From positions 4,154,001 to 4,218,000 of the forward strand of contig UGYN01000002.1 of assembly GCA_900457075.1 (NCBI GenBank): 64,000 nt of DNA. The letters are read 5' to 3'. The notes below the pieces were generated by a model that saw nothing but the letters and a program-made list of their open reading frames with translations, was not told the DNA's origin and made no database searches. This DNA is from Serratia quinivorans (GTDB taxonomy: Bacteria > Pseudomonadota > Gammaproteobacteria > Enterobacterales > Enterobacteriaceae). Within the stretch, counting starts at the first letter, position 1. Every line of letters starts with the position of its first letter. Shown piece by piece: positions 24,220-32,962 of this stretch. Position numbers and translations under genes: made by a program.

Positions 24220-25221
24220 TCAACTTAAACGAATGTTAAACAGCTTGGATTGCAGCGCGTTCCAATCCGCGTTCCCGCTGTGAATCAGTTCAATTCGGCT
24301 GTCCAGCGGCGCGACAGGACGCGTTTCGATATTGAGATCCTGCCCCTGACGGTTGATCAACAGAGTGCCTTCAGCAATGCGCACTACGCCTTTGGCGCGT
24401 TCGACCGGTGCCAGCCGTATCCACTCCATGATGCCAACGGTATCGAATACCGTGTCGGCGTCAAAGATCCAGCCACAGCTGGTAAATCCCTGGCCCTGAT
24501 TGAGCGCCCGCCGCCAGCGCGAAGTTTCCGGCAGCCGCAATGCGGCCAAGCCCTGTGTTTTGCTGTGGCTATGATGATGCTGGGCATCCGGTAATTCTGT
24601 GCGATTCGTGCGAGGCAGGTCCAGCAAGGTGACATCCGCCTGGCCCTGTTGAATGTGATAAAGCGGCCGCTGCAGGGAGTCCTGCTGCGCCCATTGCTGC
24701 AGGGAGTCCTGCTGCGCCCATTGCTGCAGGGCCAGCAGATCCTGCGGCTGATAGGTGTCGCTTTTGCTGGCCAGAATAACGTCGGCCGCCGCCAGTTGAT
24801 CGCGGAAGTTTTCGTTTTCTACATAGCGCGGTTCGCTGAGCTGACGTGCGTCCAACAGGCACAGGGTGGCCTGTAGATCGATCCAGCCGGCGTAGCTGTC
24901 CTGCGTCAGCAATGACAGGATCTGTTTCGGGTGGCCCAGGCCGGTAGGTTCGATCAACAGTCGGTCGGGTTTACTCTGTTGCAGCAGCATATTCAGCCCG
25001 ACCTGCATCGGCAAGCCGTTCACACAACACATACAACCGCCAGGGATCTCCTTTAACACCGCACCGCTGTCTGCCAGCAATGCGCCATCAATACCAATTT
25101 CACCAAACTCGTTTACCAGCACTGCCCAACGCTCATGTTCCGGTTTGTTAGCCAGCAAGTGACGAATGGTGGTGGTTTTACCGCTGCCGAGAAAACCGGT
25201 GATCAGGTTAGTTTTGGTCAT
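24220..25221 (-). CDS. yeiR: COG0523 metal-handling GTPase YeiR
   Basis: A G3E-family P-loop GTPase of 333 residues. It shows Walker A GFLGSGKTTT at residues 9-18, the metal-binding GGCMCC (the CxCC motif of COG0523), and ASKSD as a base-recognition loop. The C-terminal CobW-C domain lies at about 220-330. E. coli YeiR is a zinc-stimulated GTPase implicated in zinc homeostasis. A histidine cluster (QHHHSHS) sits before the C-terminal domain. A 27-bp in-frame tandem duplication inserts a second copy of nine residues near position 170; it should only lengthen a linker. Confidence 0.88.
   Translation of the reverse strand: MTKTNLITGFLGSGKTTTIRHLLANKPEHERWAVLVNEFGEIGIDGALLADSGAVLKEIPGGCMCCVNGLPMQVGLNMLLQQSKPDRLLIEPTGLGHPKQILSLLTQDSYAGWIDLQATLCLLDARQLSEPRYVENENFRDQLAAADVILASKSDTYQPQDLLALQQWAQQDSLQQWAQQDSLQRPLYHIQQGQADVTLLDLPRTNRTELPDAQHHHSHSKTQGLAALRLPETSRWRRALNQGQGFTSCGWIFDADTVFDTVGIMEWIRLAPVERAKGVVRIAEGTLLINRQGQDLNIETRPVAPLDSRIELIHSGNADWNALQSKLFNIRLS
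24670..24723. repeat. 27-bp tandem duplication inside yeiR
   Basis: Two identical 27-bp units are followed by a partial third (GCTGCAGGG). Being a multiple of three, the repeat duplicates nine residues (LQQWAQQDS) without breaking the frame. Confidence 0.9.
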
Positions 25222-25537
25222 AAATTATTCCTGATGTTAATAATGTCTATTGGTCAATAAATAAGCAACCCTGCTTTGCCTTAGCACTTGAGGTTGCTCA
25301 ACCTGCGTCAGGTCACAAATTTTGCAGGTTAAGATGCGGCATTTAATCGGACAAATCCACGCTAAATGGTCAGAAAATTCTTATATAAAACCATGGATTA
25401 ACCAGGGTGGTGATCTTTAGTAGCTTGTTTTCCTTTGTTAATTGCCAGATTAACCGCCAAATAATTCCCCTGACCTTGCGATTATTCTTAAGAAAATCCT
25501 CTATGGTTAAATTGGCTTAACAAAAAATGAGGTTGCC

Positions 25538-25846
25538 ATGAATGTCTTCCGGTTATTTTTGATCGCAGGAATGTTGTTTTCATGGACGGCAGCAAGCTAT
25601 GCAGGAACCACTGGCGGGGTAATTCGTTTTGTTGGCTCTATTGTGGAAAGCCCCTGTACGGTGAACATCGCTGATTCAACGGCCAATACCCAATGTTACC
25701 GTAATGGGCGGCACTATCAAGACCAACAGACGCTGTCAAAATTTGATGCTACACGCAAAGAATTGCCACTGAATTTAGGTTCGACCGAGATGAAGTGGGT
25801 AGATCAGCAGAAAAAACTTGCAGTAATGACGGTAGTTTATCGTTAA
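25538..25846 (+). CDS. Short fimbrial-like exported protein
   Basis: A 102-residue protein with a clear signal peptide (MNVFRLFLIAGMLFSWTAASYAG, cleavage after AYA/G). The mature N-terminus GGVIRFVGSIVESPC is the type 1 fimbrial subunit start, with the Cys that normally makes the disulfide; a second Cys follows in TQCYRNG. It is shorter than true pilins (about 160-180) and no chaperone or usher genes are nearby, so it is a stand-alone pilin-like protein. It is transcribed away from yeiR across a 316-bp gap. Confidence 0.65.
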   Translation: MNVFRLFLIAGMLFSWTAASYAGTTGGVIRFVGSIVESPCTVNIADSTANTQCYRNGRHYQDQQTLSKFDATRKELPLNLGSTEMKWVDQQKKLAVMTVVYR

Positions 25847-25924
25847 GTCGTTCGGCCATGCCGGACATCCGGCATGGCCATTTTCCCCCTGGCCTTTCAA
25901 GTCAGGGTCTGGTTTAACCGGGTA

Positions 25925-27408
25925 TCAAGCCAACTGAGTCGACACCCAATTTTGCACCGTTTGGCGCGCCCCGCGATCGCGCAGGGAAATATAGGCGCGG
26001 GTCACCGCCGCCACAAACGCCTCATTTGCCGGCAGTTGTTCACCAAAAACGGCTTTCAACGCCAACAGGGCTTTTACGCGTTGTTCATCGTCCGGCGTTG
26101 CGGCCACCGTCTGTTGCAACGTTGTCAGCAGCGGATCGCGGATATCAATCGGCTGACCGGCATCATCTACGCCGCCGACATAGCGCATCCAGGCTGCCAC
26201 GCCCAGCGCCAAACCAGCATAGCTGCCGCCATGCTGCAGATGCCAACGAACCGAATCCAGCATCCGCTGTGGCAATTTTTGTGTGCCATCCATGGCAATT
26301 TGCCAGGTGCGATGTTGCAGCGCCGGATTGCTGTAGCGTTCAATCAACTGCGCGGCATAGGCGGCCAGATCGATACCGCTGACGCTGAGCGTCGGTGCCT
26401 GCTCGGCCAGCATCAGGTGGTGTGCCGCTTGGCGATAAGACTCGTCGGCCATACAGTCGTTTATATACTGATAACCCCCCCAGATAACCCAGGTAGGCCA
26501 GGAAGGAATGACTGCCGTTCAGCATACGCAGCTTCATTTGTTCAAAAGGCAGTACGTCATTTACCAACTGCGCACCGGCCAGTTCCCAGGCCGGACGGCC
26601 TGCGACAAAATTATCTTCCACCACCCATTGGATAAAGGGCTCGCAGGCGATGGCGCATTCATCACGTACGCCGCCCAATGCGGCAGCCACTTCATCGAGC
26701 GTTTCCGCGGTGGCGGCTGGAACAATGCGGTCGACCATAGTACTGGGGAAACTGACCTGCTGGGCAATCCAATCTGCCAGGGCACCGTCACGCGCCTGCG
26801 CCAGGCCGATGATGGCGTTGCGCAGTACATGGCCGTTTTCGGGAATATTATCGCAAGAGAGCAGGGTAAAGGCGGGCAGACCGCGTTCCAGGCGCAGGCG
26901 CAGGGCTTCGACCAGAATGCCGGGTACCGTAATGGGTTGAGCGGGGTTGGCAAGATCGGCGCGGATCCCCTGGTGTTGCAGATCCAGTTTCCCGCTACCG
27001 GGTTCGATGCAGTAGCCTTTTTCGGTGATGGTCATTGAGACGATGGCTACCTGCGGTTCCGCCAGTTTTTCCAGCACGGCACCGATCCCTTCCAGTTTGC
27101 GGTGTACGCTTTCATGCACGGCCCCGATCACTATCGCCTGATCCCCCTCAGCGCCTTTTTCCAGCACGCTATAAAGATGGTCTTGCTGACGCAGCGTCTG
27201 GAACAAAATGTCGCCACCGAACAGGCTGATCTCACAAATCCCCCAGTCTCCCCCCCTGGCGGTTCAATACCCGGTCGGTCAGCAGTGCCTGATGGGCGCG
27301 GTGAAAGGCCCCGAATCCAATGTGCACCATGCGGCTTTGTAATGTGCTGCGGTCATAGCGCGGTTGCTGGACGGCGTCGGGAAGCGGTGAGTTGGCGATA
27401 GTCTTCAT
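25925..27408 (-). pseudogene. yeiQ: YeiQ mannitol dehydrogenase-family oxidoreductase, two frameshifts
   Basis: The three fragments assemble into a protein of about 490 residues that closely follows E. coli YeiQ. They contain the N-terminal VHIGFGAFHRAHQALL NAD-binding start, VSMTITEKGYCI, FTLLSCDNIPENGHV, the catalytic VDRIVPAAT region and MLNGSHSFLAYLGYL. Both breaks are at C7 runs (26475-26481 and 27250-27256, plus strand) where C6 keeps the frame; the repaired reading gives GGDWGICEIS and GGYQYINDCMAD. Two identical-type errors suggest base calling rather than decay. The family reduces or oxidises sugar acids (fructuronate reductase relatives); its divergent neighbour is uxuA. Confidence 0.88.
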
Positions 27409-27664
27409 GCATGACTCCAAGCTGGGTAAAAGGTGCTGGCCGGGAACTTTTAAAAAGTTAGCAGACCAGTTTTGCGAATGGAAAACGGCGTGGCGCTTAC
27501 CTTTTTCGCATGAGTTCTTTGCCGCCAGTGTAAGGCTGTAAGGGGGCTAATAACATTGCCAAACCCAAAATAAGCCAGAACCGTGAAGTGGATCAACCAA
27601 TCAGGGTTTCGCTTTTGACAGACAGGTGCGAAAGAGTAAGGTGAAAGATAACCGATATCTATTT

Positions 27665-27704
27665 AAATTTGGTATAACAAGATTGTCAGAACGGTACAAT
27701 CTTG
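27665..27704. promoter_or_regulatory. UxuR/ExuR-like operator and inverted repeat upstream of uxuA
   Basis: AAATTTGGTATAACAAGATT resembles the hexuronate GntR-family box (AAATTGGTATACCAATTT). It overlaps a perfect 9-bp inverted repeat, CAAGATTGT / ACAATCTTG. Located 42-81 bp before the uxuA start. The binding protein is inferred. Confidence 0.4.
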
Positions 27705-27745
27705 ATCACCACCACAATACTGGGCGATTTTTACAAGGATAAATA

Positions 27746-28936
27746 ATGGAACAAACATGGCGTTGGTATGGGCCGAACGATCCTGTCTCTCTTGACGATG
27801 TGCGCCAGGCCGGCGCCACTGGCGTAGTCACCGCCTTGCACCATATCCCGAATGGCGAGGTGTGGCCGATCGAAGAGATCAAGGCTCGTCAGGCGTTGTT
27901 GGCGGAGAAAGGGTTGGTGTGGTCGGTGGTGGAAAGCATCCCGGTACATGAAGAAATCAAAACCCACAGCGGTAATTACCAACAGCACATCGCCCATTAC
28001 CAGCAATCGTTGCGTAACCTGGCGGCCTGCGGTATCGACACCGTGTGCTACAACTTTATGCCGATCCTCGACTGGACGCGTACCGATCTGGAGTATTTGC
28101 TGCCCGACGGGTCAAAGGCGTTACGTTTTGATCAAATCGCCTTTGCGGCCTTTGATTTGCATATTCTGCAACGTACAGGGGCAGAGCAGGATTACACCCA
28201 GGAAGAGCAACAGCAGGCCGCCGCGCGCTTTGCTGCCATGAGCGAGGCGGATATCGCCAAATTGACCGGTAATATCATCGCCGGGCTACCGGGGGCTGAA
28301 GAGGGGTATACGCTCGATCAGTTCCGCGCCCGTCTGGCGGAGTACGACGCCATCGACAAGGCGCAACTGCGTGAGAATATGGCGGTGTTTCTGCGCGCCA
28401 TTGTGCCGGTAGCGGAAGAGGTCGGCGTGCGGCTGGCGGTACATCCGGACGATCCACCACGGCCGCTCCTGGGTCTGCCACGCATTGTTTCGACCATTGA
28501 GGATATGCAGTGGTTCAAGCAGACGGTCGACAGCCTGCATAACGGTTTCACCATGTGTACCGGCTCCTATGGGGTACGTGAGGATAACGATCTGGTGCGG
28601 ATGATTGAAACCTTCGGCGATCGCATCCATTTCACCCATCTGCGCGCAACCTGCCGTGAAGATAACCCAAAAAGTTTCCATGAGGGTGCGCACCTGCAAG
28701 GCGACGTCGACATGGTGGCGGTGATTGAGGCGATCCTCCGCGAGGAGCAGCGCCGCCATCAGGCGGGTGATACCCGGCCGATACCAATGCGTCCCGATCA
28801 TGGGCATCAGATGCTGGATGACTTGAAGAAAAAAACCAATCCGGGTTATTCGGCAATTGGTCGTTTGAAAGGGCTGGCGGAACTGCGCGGTGTCGAGCTG
28901 GCGCTCAAACGCCGTTTCTTCACTGAATTGCCGTAG
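27746..28936 (+). CDS. uxuA: D-mannonate dehydratase
   Basis: This enzyme converts D-mannonate to 2-keto-3-deoxygluconate in glucuronate catabolism, an iron- or manganese-dependent step. It is 396 residues, matching E. coli UxuA (394). Conserved stretches include [17 protein letters not shown] at the start, [35 protein letters not shown] with metal ligand His, and [11 protein letters not shown] near the C-terminus. An AAGGATAAAT ribosome-binding region precedes the ATG. The divergent yeiQ product is a plausible partner in uronate metabolism. A GC-rich hairpin follows the stop. Confidence 0.93.
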   Translation: MEQTWRWYGPNDPVSLDDVRQAGATGVVTALHHIPNGEVWPIEEIKARQALLAEKGLVWSVVESIPVHEEIKTHSGNYQQHIAHYQQSLRNLAACGIDTVCYNFMPILDWTRTDLEYLLPDGSKALRFDQIAFAAFDLHILQRTGAEQDYTQEEQQQAAARFAAMSEADIAKLTGNIIAGLPGAEEGYTLDQFRARLAEYDAIDKAQLRENMAVFLRAIVPVAEEVGVRLAVHPDDPPRPLLGLPRIVSTIEDMQWFKQTVDSLHNGFTMCTGSYGVREDNDLVRMIETFGDRIHFTHLRATCREDNPKSFHEGAHLQGDVDMVAVIEAILREEQRRHQAGDTRPIPMRPDHGHQMLDDLKKKTNPGYSAIGRLKGLAELRGVELALKRRFFTELP

Positions 28937-28948
28937 CGTTAAAATCAA

Positions 28949-28970
28949 CAGGGGCCATAATCGGCCCCTG
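28949..28970 (+). terminator. Hairpin downstream of uxuA
   Basis: CAGGGGCC / GGCCCCTG is a perfect 8-bp stem with a 6-nt loop; the T-run after it is weak (AGTTTG). The rest of the gap to yeiP (to 29116) shows no gene. Confidence 0.55.
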
Positions 28971-29116
28971 AGTTTGATGACAAAGTTGTCTTTGAATCCG
29001 AGATACCCGGGCCTAGCGCACCGAGGGGCGCTCCGGCGGGCAAGCCGCTACGACCCCTTCGGCACGCTCTCCCTAATAACGGGCTTTGTCAGCAGTCTGA
29101 AGGGCCATAATTTCAA

Positions 29117-29689
29117 CTAGTCGGCGCGGCTCATATAGCGGCGTTCGGCAATATGAATGCGGATTTTGTCACCGGCGCTGAGGTATTCCGGCACCTGAAT
29201 GGTCAGGCCGGTCGCCATGGTAGCCGGCTTGTTGCGGGCACTGGCGGAGGCACCTTTGATGCCCGGCGCGGTGTCGACAATTTCCATATCCACGGTTTGT
29301 GGCAATTCCAGCGCCAGCACCTGGCCTTCCAGCGTCAGCACCTGCATGCCTGGCAGACCGGCTTCAGGGATGAACAGCAGTTCGTCTTCGATCTGGTCTT
29401 TCTTGAAGATGTAAGGGGTGTAATCCTCGTCATCCATAAACACGTATTCTTCGCCGTCGATGTAAGAGAAATTCACCTTACGGCGGGATAGGCTAATGGT
29501 GTCCAGAATATCGTCGCCCTTGAAACGCTCTTCTACCTTCAGCCCGGTGCGGACGTCAGAGAAACGCATTTTGTATAGGGTGCTGGCACCGCGTGCGCTT
29601 GGGCTTTGTACATCAATGTCTCTCACCAGCAGCAGTTTGCCGTTGTAGCTGATCGCCATGCCACGCTTAATTTCGTTAGCCTTTGCCAT
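29117..29689 (-). CDS. yeiP: Elongation factor P-like protein YeiP
   Basis: A 190-residue, three-domain EF-P paralogue. The N-terminal KOW-like domain starts [20 protein letters not shown], the middle OB domain includes [14 protein letters not shown], and the C-terminal OB domain ends [25 protein letters not shown]. Length and sequence match E. coli YeiP. In true EF-P a lysine loop is modified; here the corresponding loop reads SARGAST, so the residue is not lysine. Binds ribosomes in relatives; precise role unsettled. Confidence 0.93.
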   Translation of the reverse strand: MAKANEIKRGMAISYNGKLLLVRDIDVQSPSARGASTLYKMRFSDVRTGLKVEERFKGDDILDTISLSRRKVNFSYIDGEEYVFMDDEDYTPYIFKKDQIEDELLFIPEAGLPGMQVLTLEGQVLALELPQTVDMEIVDTAPGIKGASASARNKPATMATGLTIQVPEYLSAGDKIRIHIAERRYMSRAD

Positions 29690-29789
29690 ATAAAATAACC
29701 TGCAATAAAGAGTTTTTGGGAAGTTGCGACAAGTTACTCGCGCCGATGATTTCAGGCAAGCAGATCAAGCAAAAACAGTGGCGGAAAAA

Positions 29790-29809
29790 GGGATGGCGAG
29801 CGCCATCCC
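29790..29809 (-). terminator. Terminator of mtr
   Basis: A perfect 9-bp stem (GGGATGGCG / CGCCATCCC) is followed on the minus strand by TTTTT, 9 bases after the mtr stop. Confidence 0.8.
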
Positions 29810-29817
29810 CTGCGGTA

Positions 29818-31062
29818 TTACTTGAAGACCGGCAACAGACCTAGCAATGCCAGCACGTGTGCGACGGCGTTGATCACCCCGAACAGAATGATAAACAGGA
29901 TCATCCCCCGGCCACCGGGAGCGCGATATTGCGCCTGGGCAAAGCGACGACGACTGGCGCGTGCCATCATGGCCGGTACGATCACCGCCCAAACGGTGGC
30001 CGCCAGCCCGGCGAAGCCGATGGCGTACAGGAAGCCGTTCGGGAACAGCAGGGCGGCTATGGTCGGTGGTGCAAAGGTCACCAACGCGGTTTTACTGCGC
30101 CCGGTGGTGTCATCACTGAATTTGAAGAAGTCAGCCAAATAATCAAACAGGCCCAGCGAAACCCCAAGGAACGAACTGGCCAGTGCCATATAAGAGAAGG
30201 CGTTCAGCAGTTGGCCAACGGTCTGGCTGCTGGAGACGTTGCCCATCTGCTTAAGCAGACTGCCGATATTGCCGCCTTCGGCAATCACCTGGCGGAAGGC
30301 ATCGCGGGCGATATTGCCCTGAATCACATACTGCCACAGGATATAGATCGCCAACGCCAGCAGCGTGCCGTATACCAGGCTGCGCACCACGGCACCGCTG
30401 TCCTTGTGATAATACTTCACCAGTCCCGGCACATTGCCGTGATAGCCGAACGAGGTCAGCAGATAAGGCAGCGCCGCCAGGGCGTAAGGCAGATAGCTGG
30501 CCTGGCTGTCGCCCCGGTTGAACAGCACTGCCGGTTGCACATGAGTGAACATATCGCCCACCGACATCACAAAGGTGATCACCATACCGCCGATCAAAAT
30601 GGTGCTCAGACGATCGACCGCGCGGGTGGACAACCAAACTATAAACGCCACCACGATGGCAAACACCAGCCCGGCGGTGGTCTGCCCGACGCCGACGATG
30701 CCTTCCAGCGTGTGGGCGATAATTGAGCCACCGGCGGAAATATAGGCATAGGTCAGAATGTACAGCACAAAGGCGATGGAAATGCCGTTAATGGCGTTCC
30801 AGCTTTTACCCAGCAGATCCTTGACGATGGTATTGAAGCTGGCACCGCTTGGGTAATGCAGTGCAGCTTCGAGGATCATCAGGCCAGAGATCAGCATACA
30901 GGCCCAGGTATAAATCAGCAGCGCGACCGAGCCGCTGAACCACACGCCAGAAGTCACAATAGGAATGGAGAACATACCGGCGCCGACGGCGGTGCCTGCA
31001 ATGATCATCGCGCCGCCAAGGACCGAAGGGCGGGAAAGCTTCTGGATGGTGTCCGCGGACAT
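29818..31062 (-). CDS. mtr: Tryptophan permease (Mtr, HAAAP family)
   Basis: An inner-membrane proton symporter of 414 residues, the same length as E. coli Mtr. Eleven hydrophobic segments are visible. Family signatures include GGAMIIAGTAVGAGMFSIP at the N-terminus, WNAINGISIAFVLYILTYAYISA, LTSFGYHGNVPGLVKYY and LFDYLADFFKF. The last two are shared by Mtr and TnaB; Mtr is preferred because no tryptophanase gene is adjacent and a TrpR-like palindrome lies just upstream. Confidence 0.85.
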   Translation of the reverse strand: MSADTIQKLSRPSVLGGAMIIAGTAVGAGMFSIPIVTSGVWFSGSVALLIYTWACMLISGLMILEAALHYPSGASFNTIVKDLLGKSWNAINGISIAFVLYILTYAYISAGGSIIAHTLEGIVGVGQTTAGLVFAIVVAFIVWLSTRAVDRLSTILIGGMVITFVMSVGDMFTHVQPAVLFNRGDSQASYLPYALAALPYLLTSFGYHGNVPGLVKYYHKDSGAVVRSLVYGTLLALAIYILWQYVIQGNIARDAFRQVIAEGGNIGSLLKQMGNVSSSQTVGQLLNAFSYMALASSFLGVSLGLFDYLADFFKFSDDTTGRSKTALVTFAPPTIAALLFPNGFLYAIGFAGLAATVWAVIVPAMMARASRRRFAQAQYRAPGGRGMILFIILFGVINAVAHVLALLGLLPVFK

Positions 31063-31100
31063 TTTTGCTCCTGAGTGGCCATAGCGGCCGTAAGTTCTTT

Positions 31101-31120
31101 TGTACTAGCTCAATGGTACA
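31101..31120 (-). promoter_or_regulatory. TrpR-like operator upstream of mtr
   Basis: TGTACTAGCTCAATGGTACA has the GTACTAG half-site of TrpR operators arranged as a palindrome, 40-60 bp upstream of the mtr start. E. coli mtr is controlled by TrpR and TyrR; binding here is inferred from the pattern. Confidence 0.4.
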
Positions 31121-31345
31121 GGTGCGGCCGGCGCATGTAAAGCCGTGAAGATGCTTGTTTCATGCATTAATCAGTGTGAATAGGGCGATTTGAGGCGTGT
31201 TTTAGCCCGGCATGAATGCAAACGATTAGCGGTGATAAGGGCGCGATGTAAAGATTGTTGGGCAAACCCGGATTCTGCTGGCGGCGGATGAGCGCTACTG
31301 ATATTGTCGCGCTTCACTTCTGCCAGCCCACCGAGAGACTCGCTG

Positions 31346-31600
31346 ATGGACTGCCGTGCCGACTGTGGCGCTTGTTGTATTGCGCCTTCAATATCCAGCC
31401 CGATCCCCGGCATGCCCAATGGCAAGCCTGCCAACACCCGCTGCATTCATCTGAGCGAGCAGCTACGCTGTGGTCTGTTTCACTCGCCATTGCGGCCCAA
31501 AGTCTGTGGCAGCCTGCAGGCCAGCCGCGAAATGTGCCACGACCACCGTGACGACGCGCTAATCTATTTGGCCAAGCTGGAAGCGGATACGGCCCCCTAA
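31346..31600 (+). CDS. yeiW: UPF0153 cysteine-cluster protein YeiW
   Basis: This 84-residue protein starts at [15 protein letters not shown], the first ATG that agrees with E. coli YeiW. Eight cysteines ([27 protein letters not shown]) form the zinc- or iron-binding cluster of the YkgJ/YeiW family. It lies convergent with setB, separated by 7 bases, as in E. coli. Biochemical role unknown. The 283-bp gap upstream to mtr holds only the TrpR-like palindrome. Confidence 0.85.
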   Translation: MDCRADCGACCIAPSISSPIPGMPNGKPANTRCIHLSEQLRCGLFHSPLRPKVCGSLQASREMCHDHRDDALIYLAKLEADTAP

Positions 31601-31607
31601 GCCTGTT

Positions 31608-32786
31608 TTACGCGTCTTTAAGCTTCCACAAGCACAGCACTGCGCCCACAACCATCGCCAGTGCGGAATAAAACACCGCGTGATAACTCCAGACTTCCGC
31701 CACTACGCCAGCGATGGAACCGGCTAAAATCCAACCCACGCGAGTGGTGTTGGTAAACAGGGTGGTTGCGGCACCGGCCTGTCCAGGCATCAAATCCTGA
31801 AAATAGAGCATACCGATCCCCGCCAGTACGCCGATAAACGCCGCGTTAAGCAGTTGCAGGGCGATCAGTGGCCAGGTGCCGGTGATAAACAGCAGACCGA
31901 AGTAAAACAGCAGGCCCGCCACCACCGCCCAACGCATTAAAAAGCGCTTGCCGAAGCGTTTCGCCACCATGCCGGCAATCAGCATGGTCGGTATCTCCAG
32001 CCCGGCGGCCGTGCCCATCAACACCCCAGCCAGCCTTTCCGGCAACTGCAGCTCATGCACCATATACAGCGGCATATTGATCAGATACATGCTGTTGGCG
32101 GTCCACATAAAGGTGCAGGCCATAAACAGCAGCAGCGTATCGCGACGGTTGTGTCGCGGCGCCTCCAGTGTGGTGCTGGTGGCTACCGGCGTTTTGCGCA
32201 TCGAGGGCAGCATTTTCCACACCAGCACGCCACACAGGATGAACGCCGCCGCGGCGGCCAGATACATCACTTTAAAACCGAACCCCAGGGCCAGTGCAAA
32301 GGCGATGGGCGGCCCTATGACCCAGGCGAGGGAAACCTGCGCCCGCAGGATTGAACTGAACATGACGGCTTCGCGACCGGTGCGATCGGCATGTTCGCGC
32401 GCCAGGGCGAACATCTGCGGGTTAGCGGTGGAACCGAAGCTGGTCAACATCACGCCGACCGCCAGTAACAGGTAATAATTGCGGTTCCAGGCGAACAGCA
32501 CGCAGCCCAGCGCGCCCAGCATGCAGCAGAGGAAAATCAGCGTTTTGCGATCGCCTTTTTGATCCGAACGGCGAGCGAGAAACTGGCTGACCAGAATACC
32601 AATCACCGCGCTACCGGTGAAAAACAGCCCAACCATCGAGGGGCGCACCTTCACTTCCGTCGCCAGAAACAGGCTCAACGTAGGGGTCTGTAGCGCCCCG
32701 GCAATACCGGTGAGAAACGCCACCACTAAAAAAGCCAGTGAAGTGAGGTCGGGCGAGCGTCGCGTTGCCGCAGATGATGTAGACAT
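31608..32786 (-). CDS. setB: Sugar efflux transporter SetB (MFS)
   Basis: A 392-residue major facilitator protein with 12 membrane segments; E. coli SetB has 393. The start MSTSSAATRRSPDLTS is preferred over upstream starts by comparison with E. coli. Signatures are FLTGIAGALQTPTLSLFLATEVKVRP, SVFLARRSDQKGDR-type loop 2-3, GSTANPQMFALAREHAD and LMPGQAGAATTLFTNT. SetB exports lactose and glucose analogues. Its place beside fruBKA and yeiW repeats the E. coli order, with torYZ and a Nudix gene inserted here. Confidence 0.9.
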   Translation of the reverse strand: MSTSSAATRRSPDLTSLAFLVVAFLTGIAGALQTPTLSLFLATEVKVRPSMVGLFFTGSAVIGILVSQFLARRSDQKGDRKTLIFLCCMLGALGCVLFAWNRNYYLLLAVGVMLTSFGSTANPQMFALAREHADRTGREAVMFSSILRAQVSLAWVIGPPIAFALALGFGFKVMYLAAAAAFILCGVLVWKMLPSMRKTPVATSTTLEAPRHNRRDTLLLFMACTFMWTANSMYLINMPLYMVHELQLPERLAGVLMGTAAGLEIPTMLIAGMVAKRFGKRFLMRWAVVAGLLFYFGLLFITGTWPLIALQLLNAAFIGVLAGIGMLYFQDLMPGQAGAATTLFTNTTRVGWILAGSIAGVVAEVWSYHAVFYSALAMVVGAVLCLWKLKDA

Positions 32787-32921
32787 AGAGGTCAGAAAAT
32801 AGCCGTCAATGAGGGATCCGGCGCATAATACGCCCATTTATTTGTAAAAAAAAGAAATGAACCGAAACCGGTTTCATTCCTTTTACTGGTAAAGTTTTTT
32901 TCCGGTATAAGGGCATAAAAA

Positions 32922-32943
32922 AGGGCGATGTCACCATCGCCCC
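32922..32943 (-). terminator. Terminator of torYZ
   Basis: An 8-bp stem GGGCGATG / CATCGCCC with a 4-nt loop is followed on the minus strand by TTTTTT, 20 bases after the torZ stop. Confidence 0.8.
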
Positions 32944-32962
32944 GGTATTACGCTATAACCCG

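Noticed and set aside
31171..31345. Possible gene between mtr and yeiW
   Set aside because: Frames here lack starts that fit; comparison with E. coli YeiW places the start at 31346.
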